A model generated the notes under the pieces. That model ran no database searches and had not been told where the DNA came from. It worked only from the letters and a program-made list of their open reading frames with translations. This document shows, in pieces, positions 52,609-61,061 of a DNA stretch of 64,000 bases (its first letter is position 1; each line of letters opens with the position of its first letter). The stretch covers positions 1 to 64,000 of the forward strand of contig DUQQ01000082.1 in NCBI GenBank assembly GCA_012837705.1. The letters run 5' to 3'. This DNA is from Hydrogenispora sp. (GTDB taxonomy: Bacteria; Bacillota; UBA4882; UBA10575). The translations under genes were made by a program, and so were the position numbers.

Positions 52609-54009
52609 TTAAAACGACGCGGGCTCACAAGGAGCGCCTTTCGTCCGCCCGACAAAATCCAAATCCGTAAGGGAGCCAAAATGCTCTTTGAAGATACGGT
52701 AGTAGAACAGCTCTTCTTTGGTGTTAAGATAAGAACCATCCGGCAAACGGCGTTCGTTGCGGAAATCGGCATCGCTGATCTGGGCTTCGGCATAAGCCGC
52801 AATCTGATCTTCCACCCCGGCACCCTCCCAGAATTTCACTTTCGGCCGCCAGAGAACATCCTCCGGGAGTAAATCCTCCACTGCTTTTCGTAAAATCCAT
52901 TTCTCCACCGGCTCTTCATCGGCTTTTTGGTACAGTTTATACTCGACTGGGATCCGCACCGCCAGTTTAACCACCGGTGGCGCGAGGAACCCGACATAAG
53001 CTTCGGTTCCGTAGGCAGCGGCGGAGCGGTCAACCCGTTGTAGAGCCGTATTATGCAGCCGGTTAATACTCTCGATCAGCTCTTCGTTGAGGGTTTCCGG
53101 TTCCATTTCTTTGTAGTAATCATAACCGGCAAACAGCTCATCCCCACCTTCGCCGGAAAAAGCAGCCGGTACATAATCGGAGACCACCTTGGACACCAAA
53201 TAATGGGTCACGGCGGAACGGATGAGGAGAGCATCAAAGGACTCCAGATGGTAAATCACATCCGGGAGGGCCCGCCATAGATCCTTAACCGAATAGACTG
53301 CCTCGTGGTGAATAGAACCGATATAATCCGCCACTTCCCTGGCATACTCCAGATCAGAAGCCCCTTCCATCCCGCAAGCAAAGGTGTGTAACCGGTCCAC
53401 ACGCCGACGGGCTAAAGCCGCTAGAGTACTGGAATCCAGACCACCCGAGAGCAGAGAGCCAACCTCCGTTTGGTCTTTAATATAATCAGAAACCGCTTGC
53501 TCTAATGCTTTCCGCAAACGGTACGCGGCTTCCTCTTTTGGCAACGGCCAGGTCTCAACCGGTTTTAAACCAAAAAACTGTTGAAAACCTTCGCCGGTAA
53601 TATATTTATAACCGGGGGGAAACTCCCGAATTCGGTTGGCGATCCCCACCAGCGCTTTTACCTCTGAAGCAAAGACCAAAGTGCCATCGACTTTACCGTA
53701 GTAGAGCGGGGAGATACCAAGCCCATCCCGGACGAGCATAACTTTCCCGTCCTTCACGGCGGCTAACGCTAAAGGGGTATCGGTCTCCACCCGGTCCAGA
53801 TCGCGGGAGAAACGTCCATCCCAGACGGCGCTGCACCGGGGCCGGTTTAGGAAAGGCGGCCGCGCGCCCTTACGGTAAACCACCCCCAGGACGCCCCCTT
53901 TTCGCGCCATCACTTTCTGACCACCCGGTCCGCGATGGCCAATCTTCGCCAGCATTTTTTCCACCAGATCACTTTCGCCTGTTCGGCAGACACCTACAAT
54001 ACCAGACAT
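52609..54009 (-). CDS. asparagine synthetase B-like protein lacking the glutaminase cysteine
   Basis: 466 residues. The C-terminal synthetase domain is intact: ATP-pyrophosphatase loop GSLLSGGLDSSTLAAL (about 185-199), FSGEGGDELFAGYDYY, and EKWILRKAVEDLLP. The N-terminal Ntn-glutaminase domain is degenerate: it begins MSGIVGVC, with Ser in place of the catalytic Cys2, RGPD has become RGPG, and NGEIYN has no clear counterpart. So it probably uses free ammonia, or has another acceptor. Length is below the usual 550-630 of AsnB. AAGGAGG site at the ATG. Confidence 0.85.
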   Translation of the reverse strand: MSGIVGVCRTGESDLVEKMLAKIGHRGPGGQKVMARKGGVLGVVYRKGARPPFLNRPRCSAVWDGRFSRDLDRVETDTPLALAAVKDGKVMLVRDGLGISPLYYGKVDGTLVFASEVKALVGIANRIREFPPGYKYITGEGFQQFFGLKPVETWPLPKEEAAYRLRKALEQAVSDYIKDQTEVGSLLSGGLDSSTLAALARRRVDRLHTFACGMEGASDLEYAREVADYIGSIHHEAVYSVKDLWRALPDVIYHLESFDALLIRSAVTHYLVSKVVSDYVPAAFSGEGGDELFAGYDYYKEMEPETLNEELIESINRLHNTALQRVDRSAAAYGTEAYVGFLAPPVVKLAVRIPVEYKLYQKADEEPVEKWILRKAVEDLLPEDVLWRPKVKFWEGAGVEDQIAAYAEAQISDADFRNERRLPDGSYLNTKEELFYYRIFKEHFGSLTDLDFVGRTKGAPCEPASF

Positions 54010-54109
54010 TATATCCTCCTTAAAACTACTCAGCTCGGCTTATTCTTCAGCTCGGCTCGACTCCTCTCTTTATCCTTCATCATCCGGGTGCGGTTTCCTC
54101 TTTCGATTT

Positions 54110-55549
54110 CTAAATCGCCTTTTCTGGCTTGGCCGCCAAGGCCCTTACTTCTTGCTTAAAAAGGTCGCCCCGCTCTTTATAGTTCTTGAATAAATCAAAA
54201 CTGGCACAGGCGGGCGAAAGCAGAACCACATCACCGGGCTTTGCTATCTCGCGCGTGACCGCCATGACCTTCGCCATATCGGTACCGCCATCCACCAAAA
54301 AGGGAACCTTCCCTTTTTCCGTTCCCAGCCTAATAATGAGCTCCTTAAGAACCGGGGCCATCTTCCCAATGAGCACAACAGCCTTAACCGAACTAGCTAA
54401 AATCTCCTCCACCAAAGGCAAGTAGTCGACGCCTTTATCGACACCCCCGGCGATCAACACGATAGGTTCCTTAAACGCACGCAAGGCAACGATGGTTGGT
54501 TCGGGCGCAGTCGCAAAGGAGTCATCAAAGTATTGGACCCCATCAACGGTCGCCACGTACTCCAGACGGTGCTCTAAACCATGGTAAGCGCTGATCGCAC
54601 CAACGATGCTGTCCCGGTCGGCACCCGCCTGCGCCGCCGCCAACGCTGCCGCCGCAATATTTAAAAGGTTGTGTTCACCCCGGAGTTTAATCCGGTCACT
54701 CCCGATCAACTCTTCCTGCTCCCCAGCCGGGTTCCAAAAGAGCTTATATTGGCCGTCCCTGGTCGGTTCATACCAGGCACCCGGCGACTGGGGGCTGCTT
54801 CCGTAAAGAAGCAATGTTCCCGGGGCCATCTCCTTTAAGGTGCGACAGGTCGGATCGTCATTATTCAGAATTGTGATCCCGGAAGCATCCTGATGGCGGA
54901 AGAGATTCGTCTTCGCCTGGACATAAGCTTCGCGAGAGCGATGGTAATTGGGGTTGTTAGGATCCGCCGCCGTTAAGTGATCTTCAGTAATATTCGTCAC
55001 GACCGCAATCGGCACACTCTCGACCATATCCTCCAACTGAAAACTGGAGAGCTCCAAAACGACCACATCAGCAGCGGTCAGTTGCGGTAGGAACGAAAAA
55101 GGGGCAATCCCGATATTCCCGCCCAAGTAGGCTTGGGCACCACACCGACGCTGACTTGCCACCAGCATCCGGTGGATCAACGCCGAAGTAGTCCCTTTCC
55201 CTTTGGTTCCGGTTACCCCCACAATCGGACAAGGGCAGAGCATAACAAAAAGCCGCATCGCGCTGGTCACCTCCACCCCCTGGCGCATAGCGTCAACCAA
55301 CTCCGGTTGGAATAAGGGTAATCCCGGTGAACGAAATAATACATTGAAATCTTCTAATCCTTCCAGGTAAGACGAGCCCAGCCGAAAATCAACCCCTAAA
55401 TTATGTAAGGTTGTATAACGTTCGCCCAGTTGCTGTGGGGTTCGCCGGTCACAAACCGTTACATGCGCCCCCTTTTGTAATAAATAATCGGTTAAGGCCA
55501 GGTTTTCTATGCCCAGCCCCAACACTGCCACCCTCTTTTTCCGTTCCAC
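54110..55549 (-). CDS. murD: UDP-N-acetylmuramoylalanine--D-glutamate ligase (MurD)
   Basis: About 479 residues. Adds D-Glu to UDP-MurNAc-L-Ala. Nucleotide head VAVLGLGIENLALTDYLL, ATP loop VGVTGTKGKGTTSALI, NITEDHLTAADPN, RGEHNLLNIAAA, YFDDSFATAPEPT, and the MurD C-terminal signature LLSPACASFDLFKNYKERGD. GTG at 55549 is chosen because GGAGAGG stands six bases upstream; GTG 55552 or a TTG at 55576 are alternatives. It stands alone rather than in a dcw cluster. Some MurD-like enzymes are not MurD, but the signatures support the name. Confidence 0.88.
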   Translation of the reverse strand: MERKKRVAVLGLGIENLALTDYLLQKGAHVTVCDRRTPQQLGERYTTLHNLGVDFRLGSSYLEGLEDFNVLFRSPGLPLFQPELVDAMRQGVEVTSAMRLFVMLCPCPIVGVTGTKGKGTTSALIHRMLVASQRRCGAQAYLGGNIGIAPFSFLPQLTAADVVVLELSSFQLEDMVESVPIAVVTNITEDHLTAADPNNPNYHRSREAYVQAKTNLFRHQDASGITILNNDDPTCRTLKEMAPGTLLLYGSSPQSPGAWYEPTRDGQYKLFWNPAGEQEELIGSDRIKLRGEHNLLNIAAAALAAAQAGADRDSIVGAISAYHGLEHRLEYVATVDGVQYFDDSFATAPEPTIVALRAFKEPIVLIAGGVDKGVDYLPLVEEILASSVKAVVLIGKMAPVLKELIIRLGTEKGKVPFLVDGGTDMAKVMAVTREIAKPGDVVLLSPACASFDLFKNYKERGDLFKQEVRALAAKPEKAI

Positions 55550-55689
55550 CACTATCCTCTCCCTGCAATCACCCAAAAGTTTTAAGGCCCCTTCTTTGGC
55601 CGCATACCGTAGTCGGTGTCAACGACTACCTTTTATCTTATTATATATAAACCAATCTTGACAAGGGAAAAGCGAAACAATCCTCGCCT

Positions 55690-55824
55690 TTAGTTTTCAG
55701 GTGTCTCTTCCTTCTTCTGCTGCGTCTCATGGCGCCATAAACGGACCAGCCAAACAAGGATCGCAACCAGTGTCACCTTGTGTAAATACCAGAAAAAAAG
55801 GTCGCAATAATAGAGCAATCTCAT
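55690..55824 (-). CDS. 44-residue single-pass membrane micropeptide
   Basis: Short frame starting at ATG 55824 with a GGGGGTGTAAAGG purine run just upstream. Sequence: MRLLYYCDLFFWYLHKV, then a hydrophobic stretch TLVAILVWLVRLW, then a charged tail RHETQQKKEETPEN. One membrane helix with a cytosolic acidic/basic tail is the likely form. Family unknown. It lies upstream of murD on the same strand, with 140 bases between. Confidence 0.5.
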   Translation of the reverse strand: MRLLYYCDLFFWYLHKVTLVAILVWLVRLWRHETQQKKEETPEN

Positions 55825-55933
55825 CCTTTACACCCCCATTTCCCTTTTGGGATTTTTTAGTATAACCACTTTTTACCGTAATCATACTTCCCAGGATAGG
55901 GGGCTTTTTTACCGTCGGCGCACCCCGCTTTTA

Positions 55934-55962
55934 TTGAAGAAAATGGTGCTCTCCGGTATAAT
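55934..55962 (+). promoter_or_regulatory. sigma-A promoter of the TPR gene
   Basis: TTGAAG, 17 bases, TATAAT on the + strand, about 89 bases upstream of the ATG at 56051. The rest of the 226-base gap to the micropeptide gene shows no further gene. Confidence 0.75.
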
Positions 55963-56050
55963 AGTATTATTCGGCCTCCAACTGATTCCTGAAGGCCTCT
56001 TTGCGTGGGGATGCATTTTCAAAATCACTAGTTTCAAGCGAGGGATAAGA

Positions 56051-56941
56051 ATGCTTAAACGTTTATGGGAAGAAAAAATCCAATGGGTCCTTGTTGCTTG
56101 GTGCGTATTGGCCCTGTTTATCCGGCCCGGTTGGCTCCCCTTCGGCCTCGGCGTTGCCGTTTGGGTGATCCTCCTTTACTTTACCGCCCCGGGTAAGTTC
56201 TGGAGCATAATCGCTCTGGTAAATGTCGATCGGGATAAAGTCGAGGCTTATTTACGAAAAGCCATCGCTTTCGAACCGGCGAGCCCGAAACCATACATTA
56301 ATTTAGCATTAGTTACGGCGCAGAAAAAAAAGTGGGCCGAAGCGGCCACTCTGTTGGAAACGGCAGACAAAAAACCTGGTAAGCCCCTGTCGCCAAAGCT
56401 CCGCAATGTCTTGGCCGTTTGTTACCGTGAGATGGGGAATCTCGACCAAGCACTAACCATCATCAATAACCTTATAAAAGAGGATTATGCGGACGGTAAG
56501 GTCTATTATAACTTAGCTTATACCAATTATAAAGCCGGCCATTGGGAAGAAGCGCTCCAAGCCGCCAAAAAGGCCCGTTCCTTTAACCTGAGCGATCCGG
56601 ATCCGGTCCTTTTAAGCGCAAAAATCTACTTTGAGCAAGGCGATTACACCACTGCGAAAGATAATTACGAGTGGTGTCTTAAGCACTTGTCATGGCCGGT
56701 CGAAACCTACTACTGGTTAGGCCGTTGCGAATTGGAACTCGGCCTTATCGAACAGGCCTGCGACCATTTGGCCACCGCCGTCGAAAGAATCACTTCCGAT
56801 CCAGAACTCTCCGATGTCCCGCGGGAGGAAGCCCAGAAGTGGCTTGACGAAGCAAACCGCCTCCGCCCGGCGGATAGTACCACCGAGCTGGAAAATTCTA
56901 CCCTTGAACCAACTGCTGAAACCGAACCCAATCAGTCGTAG
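56051..56941 (+). CDS. membrane-anchored TPR-repeat protein
   Basis: 296 residues. Two closely spaced N-terminal membrane helices (about 9-24 and 28-45). Then five or six tetratricopeptide repeats (about 57-255), visible as [56 protein letters not shown] and [19 protein letters not shown]. The tail is acidic, Thr/Glu-rich. Role unknown, probably a scaffold. ATG 56051 with GAGGGA upstream; the open frame before it has no coding character. Its last 44 bases overlap the convergent YyaL gene. Confidence 0.75.
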   Translation: MLKRLWEEKIQWVLVAWCVLALFIRPGWLPFGLGVAVWVILLYFTAPGKFWSIIALVNVDRDKVEAYLRKAIAFEPASPKPYINLALVTAQKKKWAEAATLLETADKKPGKPLSPKLRNVLAVCYREMGNLDQALTIINNLIKEDYADGKVYYNLAYTNYKAGHWEEALQAAKKARSFNLSDPDPVLLSAKIYFEQGDYTTAKDNYEWCLKHLSWPVETYYWLGRCELELGLIEQACDHLATAVERITSDPELSDVPREEAQKWLDEANRLRPADSTTELENSTLEPTAETEPNQS

Positions 56942-58997
56942 GTAGACTACACCGGTAATTTTGGCAAACATAAGCGGTGGTCTTTCCCGCCAGCGCCGTC
57001 AGTTCTTTGGTAAAAGGGGCCAGACGGGTTAGGAGCGGATTTTCTTCAACCGCCGGACGGAAAAGGTTAATCGTCCGCGGATGATAAGTAGTTTGGATGA
57101 AGGCCAACATCCTTTCGGTCGTTTCTTCGCCCCTCTCCCCCGCGATGACGATCTCCCGTCCGGGACCAAAGGCAAAATCTAAAGCGGAAAGGAACTGAGT
57201 GTAATTGACCGGCGTCCGTTCAACCCGGTCACCAAAGAACACACTGCTTCTTTCCGCTTCTTGCTGCAAAGACGGATCACCGGTGATGCGGGCCAGTTTT
57301 AGCAGGTTTAATAGCATTACCGAATTACCGGAAGGGACGGCCCCATCGTACAATTCTTTCTGGCGTACCGGAACTTGTGCGGCGTTGACCGCCGTTTGAA
57401 AATAGCCGCCGTGGGCGGAATCAAGGAAATTACGCTGCAGATAAGTGTTTAATGCCAAGGCTTCCTTTAAATAGCGGGCTTCAAAAGTAGCCTCATAAAG
57501 CTCTAATAAACCCCAGATTAAGAAGGCATAGTCCTCAAGAAAGCCGTGAATCCCCGCTTCTCCCCGGTAATAGCGGTGCCATAAGCCGCCGTCGGGCGCA
57601 CGCATCACCGTCAGGAGAAAACGGGCTGTCTCTTCCGCCGTTTGGACCCATTCTTCTGCTTGTAGGACCCGTCCACCTGTGGCCAACGCCGCCAGGAGTA
57701 ACCCGTTCCAATCGGTGAGAATCTTCTCGTCTTTAAAGGGGTGCACACGCTGCTCACGGTGGGCCAGGAGTTTTGCTTTCGCAGCGGCAAGAAGCGCCTC
57801 CGCCTGCGCCGGGTCTATCCCTAAACGCCGGGCAACCGTGGTCAACTCCGCTGTGATGTGAAGAATATTGGCTCCATCCGGAACTTCCAAGCCGCGGAAG
57901 TTACCGGCCGTTTCCAAGTTGAAATAGGCGGTAACCAGCTGCGCTTCCTCTGGCGTTAACACCTGGGCTACTTCCGACCACGACCATAAATAAAACTTCC
58001 CCTCCACGCCTTCACTATCGGCATCTTCCGCACTATAAAACCCACCGCTGGGATCACGCATCACCGTTATCAGGTAGGTATACACCTCTTCCGCTGTCTG
58101 CCGGAATAAACTATTTCCAGTCACCTGATATGCTTCTAAATAGGCCAAAAGGAGCATTGCTTGGTCGTAGAGCATCTTTTCAAAATGAGGGGCAAACCAC
58201 CGTTCATCGGTGGAGTAACGGTGAAAACCCGAACCAAGTTGATCGTAGATCCCCCCCTTACGCATTACCGTCAGGGTGTGTTCGACCATGGATAAGGCCT
58301 CTTCTTCCCCGGTCCGCTGCCAATAACGGAGTAAAAAAAGGAGGTGGTGGGGGGTGGGAAACTTAGGGGCAAAACCAAAACCACCGTATCTTTCATCATA
58401 AGCCTGGGCCATTTCGGAAAAAGCCCGGTCCAGGATGTCCGGTTGCAACTGTACGCCCGCGCTCTTTTCTTCCGCCGCTTCCAATGCAGCCAAATTGTGA
58501 TCGGCGACGGCGAGCAATTCGTCCCGCCGGGTCTGCCACAGCGCTTGAATCCTCTTCGCCAGCTCCAACAGGCCGGTCCGCCCGAAACTGCTTTTTTTCG
58601 GAAAATAGGTTCCGGCAAAGAAGGGCTTTTGCTCGTGGGTCATAATAATGGTTAAAGGCCATCCCCCGCTTCCGGTCATGGCTTGACAGACCGTCATATA
58701 GATCCCATCCAGATCGGGTCTTTCCTCCCGGTCTACTTTAACCGCAATAAAGGCTTCATTGAGCACCGTAGCCACTTCCGGATCGGCAAAAGACTCCCGT
58801 TCCATCACATGACACCAGTGACAAGTCGAATACCCAATACTCAAAAAAATTGGTTTGTCCGCCGCCTTCGCCGCCGCAAAGGCCTCTTCACCCCAGGGAT
58901 ACCAGTCAACGGGGTTCGTAGCATGTTGCCGTAAATAAGGTGATTTTTCTTTTGCTAAGCGATTCTGCTTAATGTTTCCCCTGGTTATCGGAACCAT
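56898..58997 (-). CDS. thioredoxin-fold protein of the YyaL/spermatogenesis-associated 20 family (DUF255)
   Basis: 699 residues. N-terminal thioredoxin-like domain (about 10-165) with [34 protein letters not shown] (CxxC) and [14 protein letters not shown]. The rest is an alpha/alpha toroid like N-acylglucosamine 2-epimerases: [48 protein letters not shown], and [12 protein letters not shown]. The family is widespread; the activity is not established. ATG has a modest AAGGATGG upstream. Its 3' end overlaps the TPR gene by 44 bases on the other strand. Confidence 0.9.
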   Translation of the reverse strand: MVPITRGNIKQNRLAKEKSPYLRQHATNPVDWYPWGEEAFAAAKAADKPIFLSIGYSTCHWCHVMERESFADPEVATVLNEAFIAVKVDREERPDLDGIYMTVCQAMTGSGGWPLTIIMTHEQKPFFAGTYFPKKSSFGRTGLLELAKRIQALWQTRRDELLAVADHNLAALEAAEEKSAGVQLQPDILDRAFSEMAQAYDERYGGFGFAPKFPTPHHLLFLLRYWQRTGEEEALSMVEHTLTVMRKGGIYDQLGSGFHRYSTDERWFAPHFEKMLYDQAMLLLAYLEAYQVTGNSLFRQTAEEVYTYLITVMRDPSGGFYSAEDADSEGVEGKFYLWSWSEVAQVLTPEEAQLVTAYFNLETAGNFRGLEVPDGANILHITAELTTVARRLGIDPAQAEALLAAAKAKLLAHREQRVHPFKDEKILTDWNGLLLAALATGGRVLQAEEWVQTAEETARFLLTVMRAPDGGLWHRYYRGEAGIHGFLEDYAFLIWGLLELYEATFEARYLKEALALNTYLQRNFLDSAHGGYFQTAVNAAQVPVRQKELYDGAVPSGNSVMLLNLLKLARITGDPSLQQEAERSSVFFGDRVERTPVNYTQFLSALDFAFGPGREIVIAGERGEETTERMLAFIQTTYHPRTINLFRPAVEENPLLTRLAPFTKELTALAGKTTAYVCQNYRCSLPTTDWVRFQQLVQG

Positions 58998-59003
58998 CCT
59001 TCC

Positions 59004-59438
59004 TTATTGTTTTCCTTTCAAAATGAACTTTTTCAGAATATAGCCGATGATTAGACCGCCAGTGGCGGCCGCAGAGGCATGCACATAGTTACCGCTAACA
59101 CTCTGGACTAATTCACTTTGACCGCCCAGGATCCCATAAATACTAAAGATCAGGGCTTGACAGGTCATCAAAATCAGCATTCCTTTAAGGGGTAAATAAT
59201 CGGTCCCCCAAATTTTTGTACTAAGATAGACCAACAAACTTTCCCAGGTACTTACGCCGAAAAAGGCTAATACCCCCAATACCCAGTTGGGCTCCCGCAT
59301 CCACATCAAGCTTAAAGCTTCCAGCGCGGTCAGATTGGTATAACCAAAATGCTTCATGAGCCGGGTATATCCTTCGGCTAAGGGTAAACCAGGTAACTGA
59401 TACAAGATTAAAAGGAGAGGCTTCTTAATTCGCATCAT
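59004..59438 (-). CDS. hypothetical polytopic membrane protein (possibly YqhR-like)
   Basis: About 144 residues with four predicted membrane helices (about 8-22, 48-68, 83-105 and 120-138). The layout recalls the YqhR family of spore formers, but identity by eye is weak. The start is one of two neighbouring ATG codons preceded by AAAGGTG. It follows six bases after the upstream YyaL gene start region on the same strand, in the order this gene then YyaL, so cotranscription is likely. Confidence 0.5.
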   Translation of the reverse strand: MMRIKKPLLLILYQLPGLPLAEGYTRLMKHFGYTNLTALEALSLMWMREPNWVLGVLAFFGVSTWESLLVYLSTKIWGTDYLPLKGMLILMTCQALIFSIYGILGGQSELVQSVSGNYVHASAAATGGLIIGYILKKFILKGKQ

Positions 59439-59514
59439 ATCCGCACCTTTCCCTATTAGCATTCCTTTAATCTTCCTTCCCTATGAAGGCTTTACCAGTC
59501 TCCGGTCAAACCGG

Positions 59515-59551
59515 TAAATAAAAAACCAGGCAAGATTGGATCTCCCTGGTT
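59515..59551 (-). terminator. intrinsic terminator after the micropeptide gene
   Basis: Stem AACCAGG/CCTGGTT with a 14-base loop, then TTTTTTATTT on the - strand. It ends transcription coming from the two micropeptide genes. Confidence 0.75.
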
Positions 59552-59622
59552 AGATAAGGTCGTTCACCTGGCTTTATTTTATTCCCTTCGTGAACTTATT
59601 GTCGCCAGTACGTGCGGCTATT

Positions 59623-59706
59623 TTAGGCAAAACCGAGAATCAATAAGATTAAAATTAAGAAAAGAATGAAGGGAGAGATGTTTAAACCGGCAAACTTCAG
59701 ATTCAT
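59623..59706 (-). CDS. 27-residue hydrophobic micropeptide (YjcZ-like)
   Basis: ATG 59706 with GGAGGAGG eight bases upstream. The peptide starts MNLKFAGLNISP and is then an uninterrupted hydrophobic helix FILFLILILLILGFA. It shares the PF(L/I)xFLILILLILG core with the next micropeptide. Similar to the short, single-helix YjcZ-type sporulation peptides, but lacking their Gly/Tyr-rich head. A terminator follows. Membrane insertion is nearly certain from composition; the role is inferred. Confidence 0.6.
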   Translation of the reverse strand: MNLKFAGLNISPFILFLILILLILGFA

Positions 59707-59821
59707 CCTGGACCTCCTCCCGTAACATAGGTTTCCACCACCGGTAGCCAAAGGAAAAAGCGGAGACCGGGGTGGCCCGCTCCCCCCGGTTTTTCCAACT
59801 TAATTTTTACAGCTAAAAGCG

Positions 59822-59917
59822 CTAGTAGCCGACACTACCCAAAATAAGTAAAATAAGGATCAAGAAAATTAAAAAAGGCATATAACTATAGTTTTTCCCG
59901 TAAGAACCAGCGGTCAT
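59822..59917 (-). CDS. 31-residue hydrophobic micropeptide (YjcZ-like)
   Basis: ATG 59917 with GGGGAGGAG upstream. A Gly/Tyr-rich head (MTAGSYGKNYSYM) precedes a membrane helix PFLIFLILILLILGSVGY. This is the YjcZ architecture: short polar Gly/Tyr head, then one helix. It is a paralogue of the 27-residue peptide 115 bases downstream. In between is a strong G/C hairpin (59766-59790) whose T run points along the + strand. Confidence 0.62.
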   Translation of the reverse strand: MTAGSYGKNYSYMPFLIFLILILLILGSVGY

Positions 59918-60042
59918 GTCTTCTCCTCCCCTAATCTTGTTTACTATCATTATATGAATTCACCCGGGAGAGGGAATCTCTACCGCTGGTTTTTTTCGTT
60001 CAAAACCGGTTTATGCCGAAAGCCCACCTGGTAAAAACCCAC

Positions 60043-60282
60043 TTAACGTCCGGCCACCATTTGGCCGTGTTTCGTTAAGATTTCTGCGTTACCGCGGATC
60101 TTAATGGCCGACGTGTGCTGCGTAAACTGGAAGATCATCACTTCCCCCTGGTCCAGTTTTTCTGTATGGTGAAACCTGGTCTCTTTACCCCGGGTTAATC
60201 CGATGATCGTCACCCCATCTTCCAAGGCTTTGACTATAATAAAATCGCCGAGCACTTCTCCTTTATTCAGATCTGTTTCCAT
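60043..60282 (-). CDS. mtrB: tryptophan RNA-binding attenuation protein (TRAP)
   Basis: 79-residue subunit of the 11-mer ring that, with bound tryptophan, wraps (G/U)AG-repeat RNA to terminate trp operon transcription. Nearly the whole protein matches Bacillus Mtr[41 protein letters not shown] and [13 protein letters not shown]. The KxR motif that contacts RNA is seen in AIKIRG. Preceded by AAGGGAGGA. It lies downstream of the membrane RCK_C gene, not beside folE as in Bacillus. No trp genes are in the window. Confidence 0.95.
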   Translation of the reverse strand: METDLNKGEVLGDFIIVKALEDGVTIIGLTRGKETRFHHTEKLDQGEVMIFQFTQHTSAIKIRGNAEILTKHGQMVAGR

Positions 60283-60303
60283 GCCTGATCCTCCCTTCGT
60301 ATA

Positions 60304-60927
60304 CTACTCCCCTTCTACTCCGAAACCACCGAGCGGTTCCGCCGGTAAGGTTGCTGTTTTCCCGAAGACCAATAAGCGGTCGTCGTCGAAGAGCACCTCG
60401 GGTCCTTTTGGGAAAATAATTACCTTTCCCGCACGGGCGATTGACAAGACCAACAATTCCTTACGCCGCAGATCCAATTCGGCTAAGGTGGTACCAACCC
60501 ACTCGCGGGCGGGGCCGGAAGGCCCGAGGACAATCTCATAGACACCGTAATCATCGGTTAAGGGATAGACACACTGTATCTTGTTAGTCCCGCTCCGGAA
60601 CGAGGCTAGATAATAGAGGGCAAAAACTCCCGCGCCCAGAATTAACAGTACCAGAACCACCTCTCCCCACCTGGTCACCCAAAAAAGACGCCACAAAAGC
60701 ACCAAGCAAAGCAGTTCACCGCCTTTGACCAAGAGGCCAATCTTTATCAATTCCCGGTATTGGCCCCCATTAAGGCTTGCCGTAAGCGGATAATCCCGGA
60801 GTATGATCCGGTAGACAAAGGCCGCCGCCCCGGCCGTACCCCATTGCTGACATATCCTTTTAAAATGGTAAAAAGCAGCGCCTGACCATAGGAGAACAAG
60901 AAGGTAGAAAAAAATAGCATTTTTCAC
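60304..60927 (-). CDS. membrane protein with C-terminal TrkA-C (RCK_C) domain
   Basis: 207 residues. Three membrane helices (about 3-20, 58-78, 84-107), then a cytosolic RCK_C domain: YEIVLGPSGPAREWVGTTLA, ELLVLSIARAGKVIIFPKGP, and DDDRLLVFGK. Such domains sense nucleotides or c-di-AMP and gate K+ or other transporters. The membrane part has no channel signature. GTG 60927 is chosen with GGAGGG seven bases upstream. The gene lies 21 bases before mtrB, so they are probably cotranscribed. Confidence 0.72.
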   Translation of the reverse strand: MKNAIFFYLLVLLWSGAAFYHFKRICQQWGTAGAAAFVYRIILRDYPLTASLNGGQYRELIKIGLLVKGGELLCLVLLWRLFWVTRWGEVVLVLLILGAGVFALYYLASFRSGTNKIQCVYPLTDDYGVYEIVLGPSGPAREWVGTTLAELDLRRKELLVLSIARAGKVIIFPKGPEVLFDDDRLLVFGKTATLPAEPLGGFGVEGE

Positions 60928-61061
60928 CGGACACCCTCCTCTTTGCACCGATCGGTCTCGGTCCAAACGCCAGCCATAACCGCCTGGACCATAGTTCTTT
61001 ATAAACTATGAACCAAGAGAAGGGTTTATGTCCTTTTTTCCCAGTCCCCATCAAGCCGGGC

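Noticed and set aside
59754-59796. G/C hairpin with T run on the + strand between the micropeptides
   Set aside because: It has the form of a terminator, but no + strand gene precedes it, so its role is unclear and it is not listed as a terminator.
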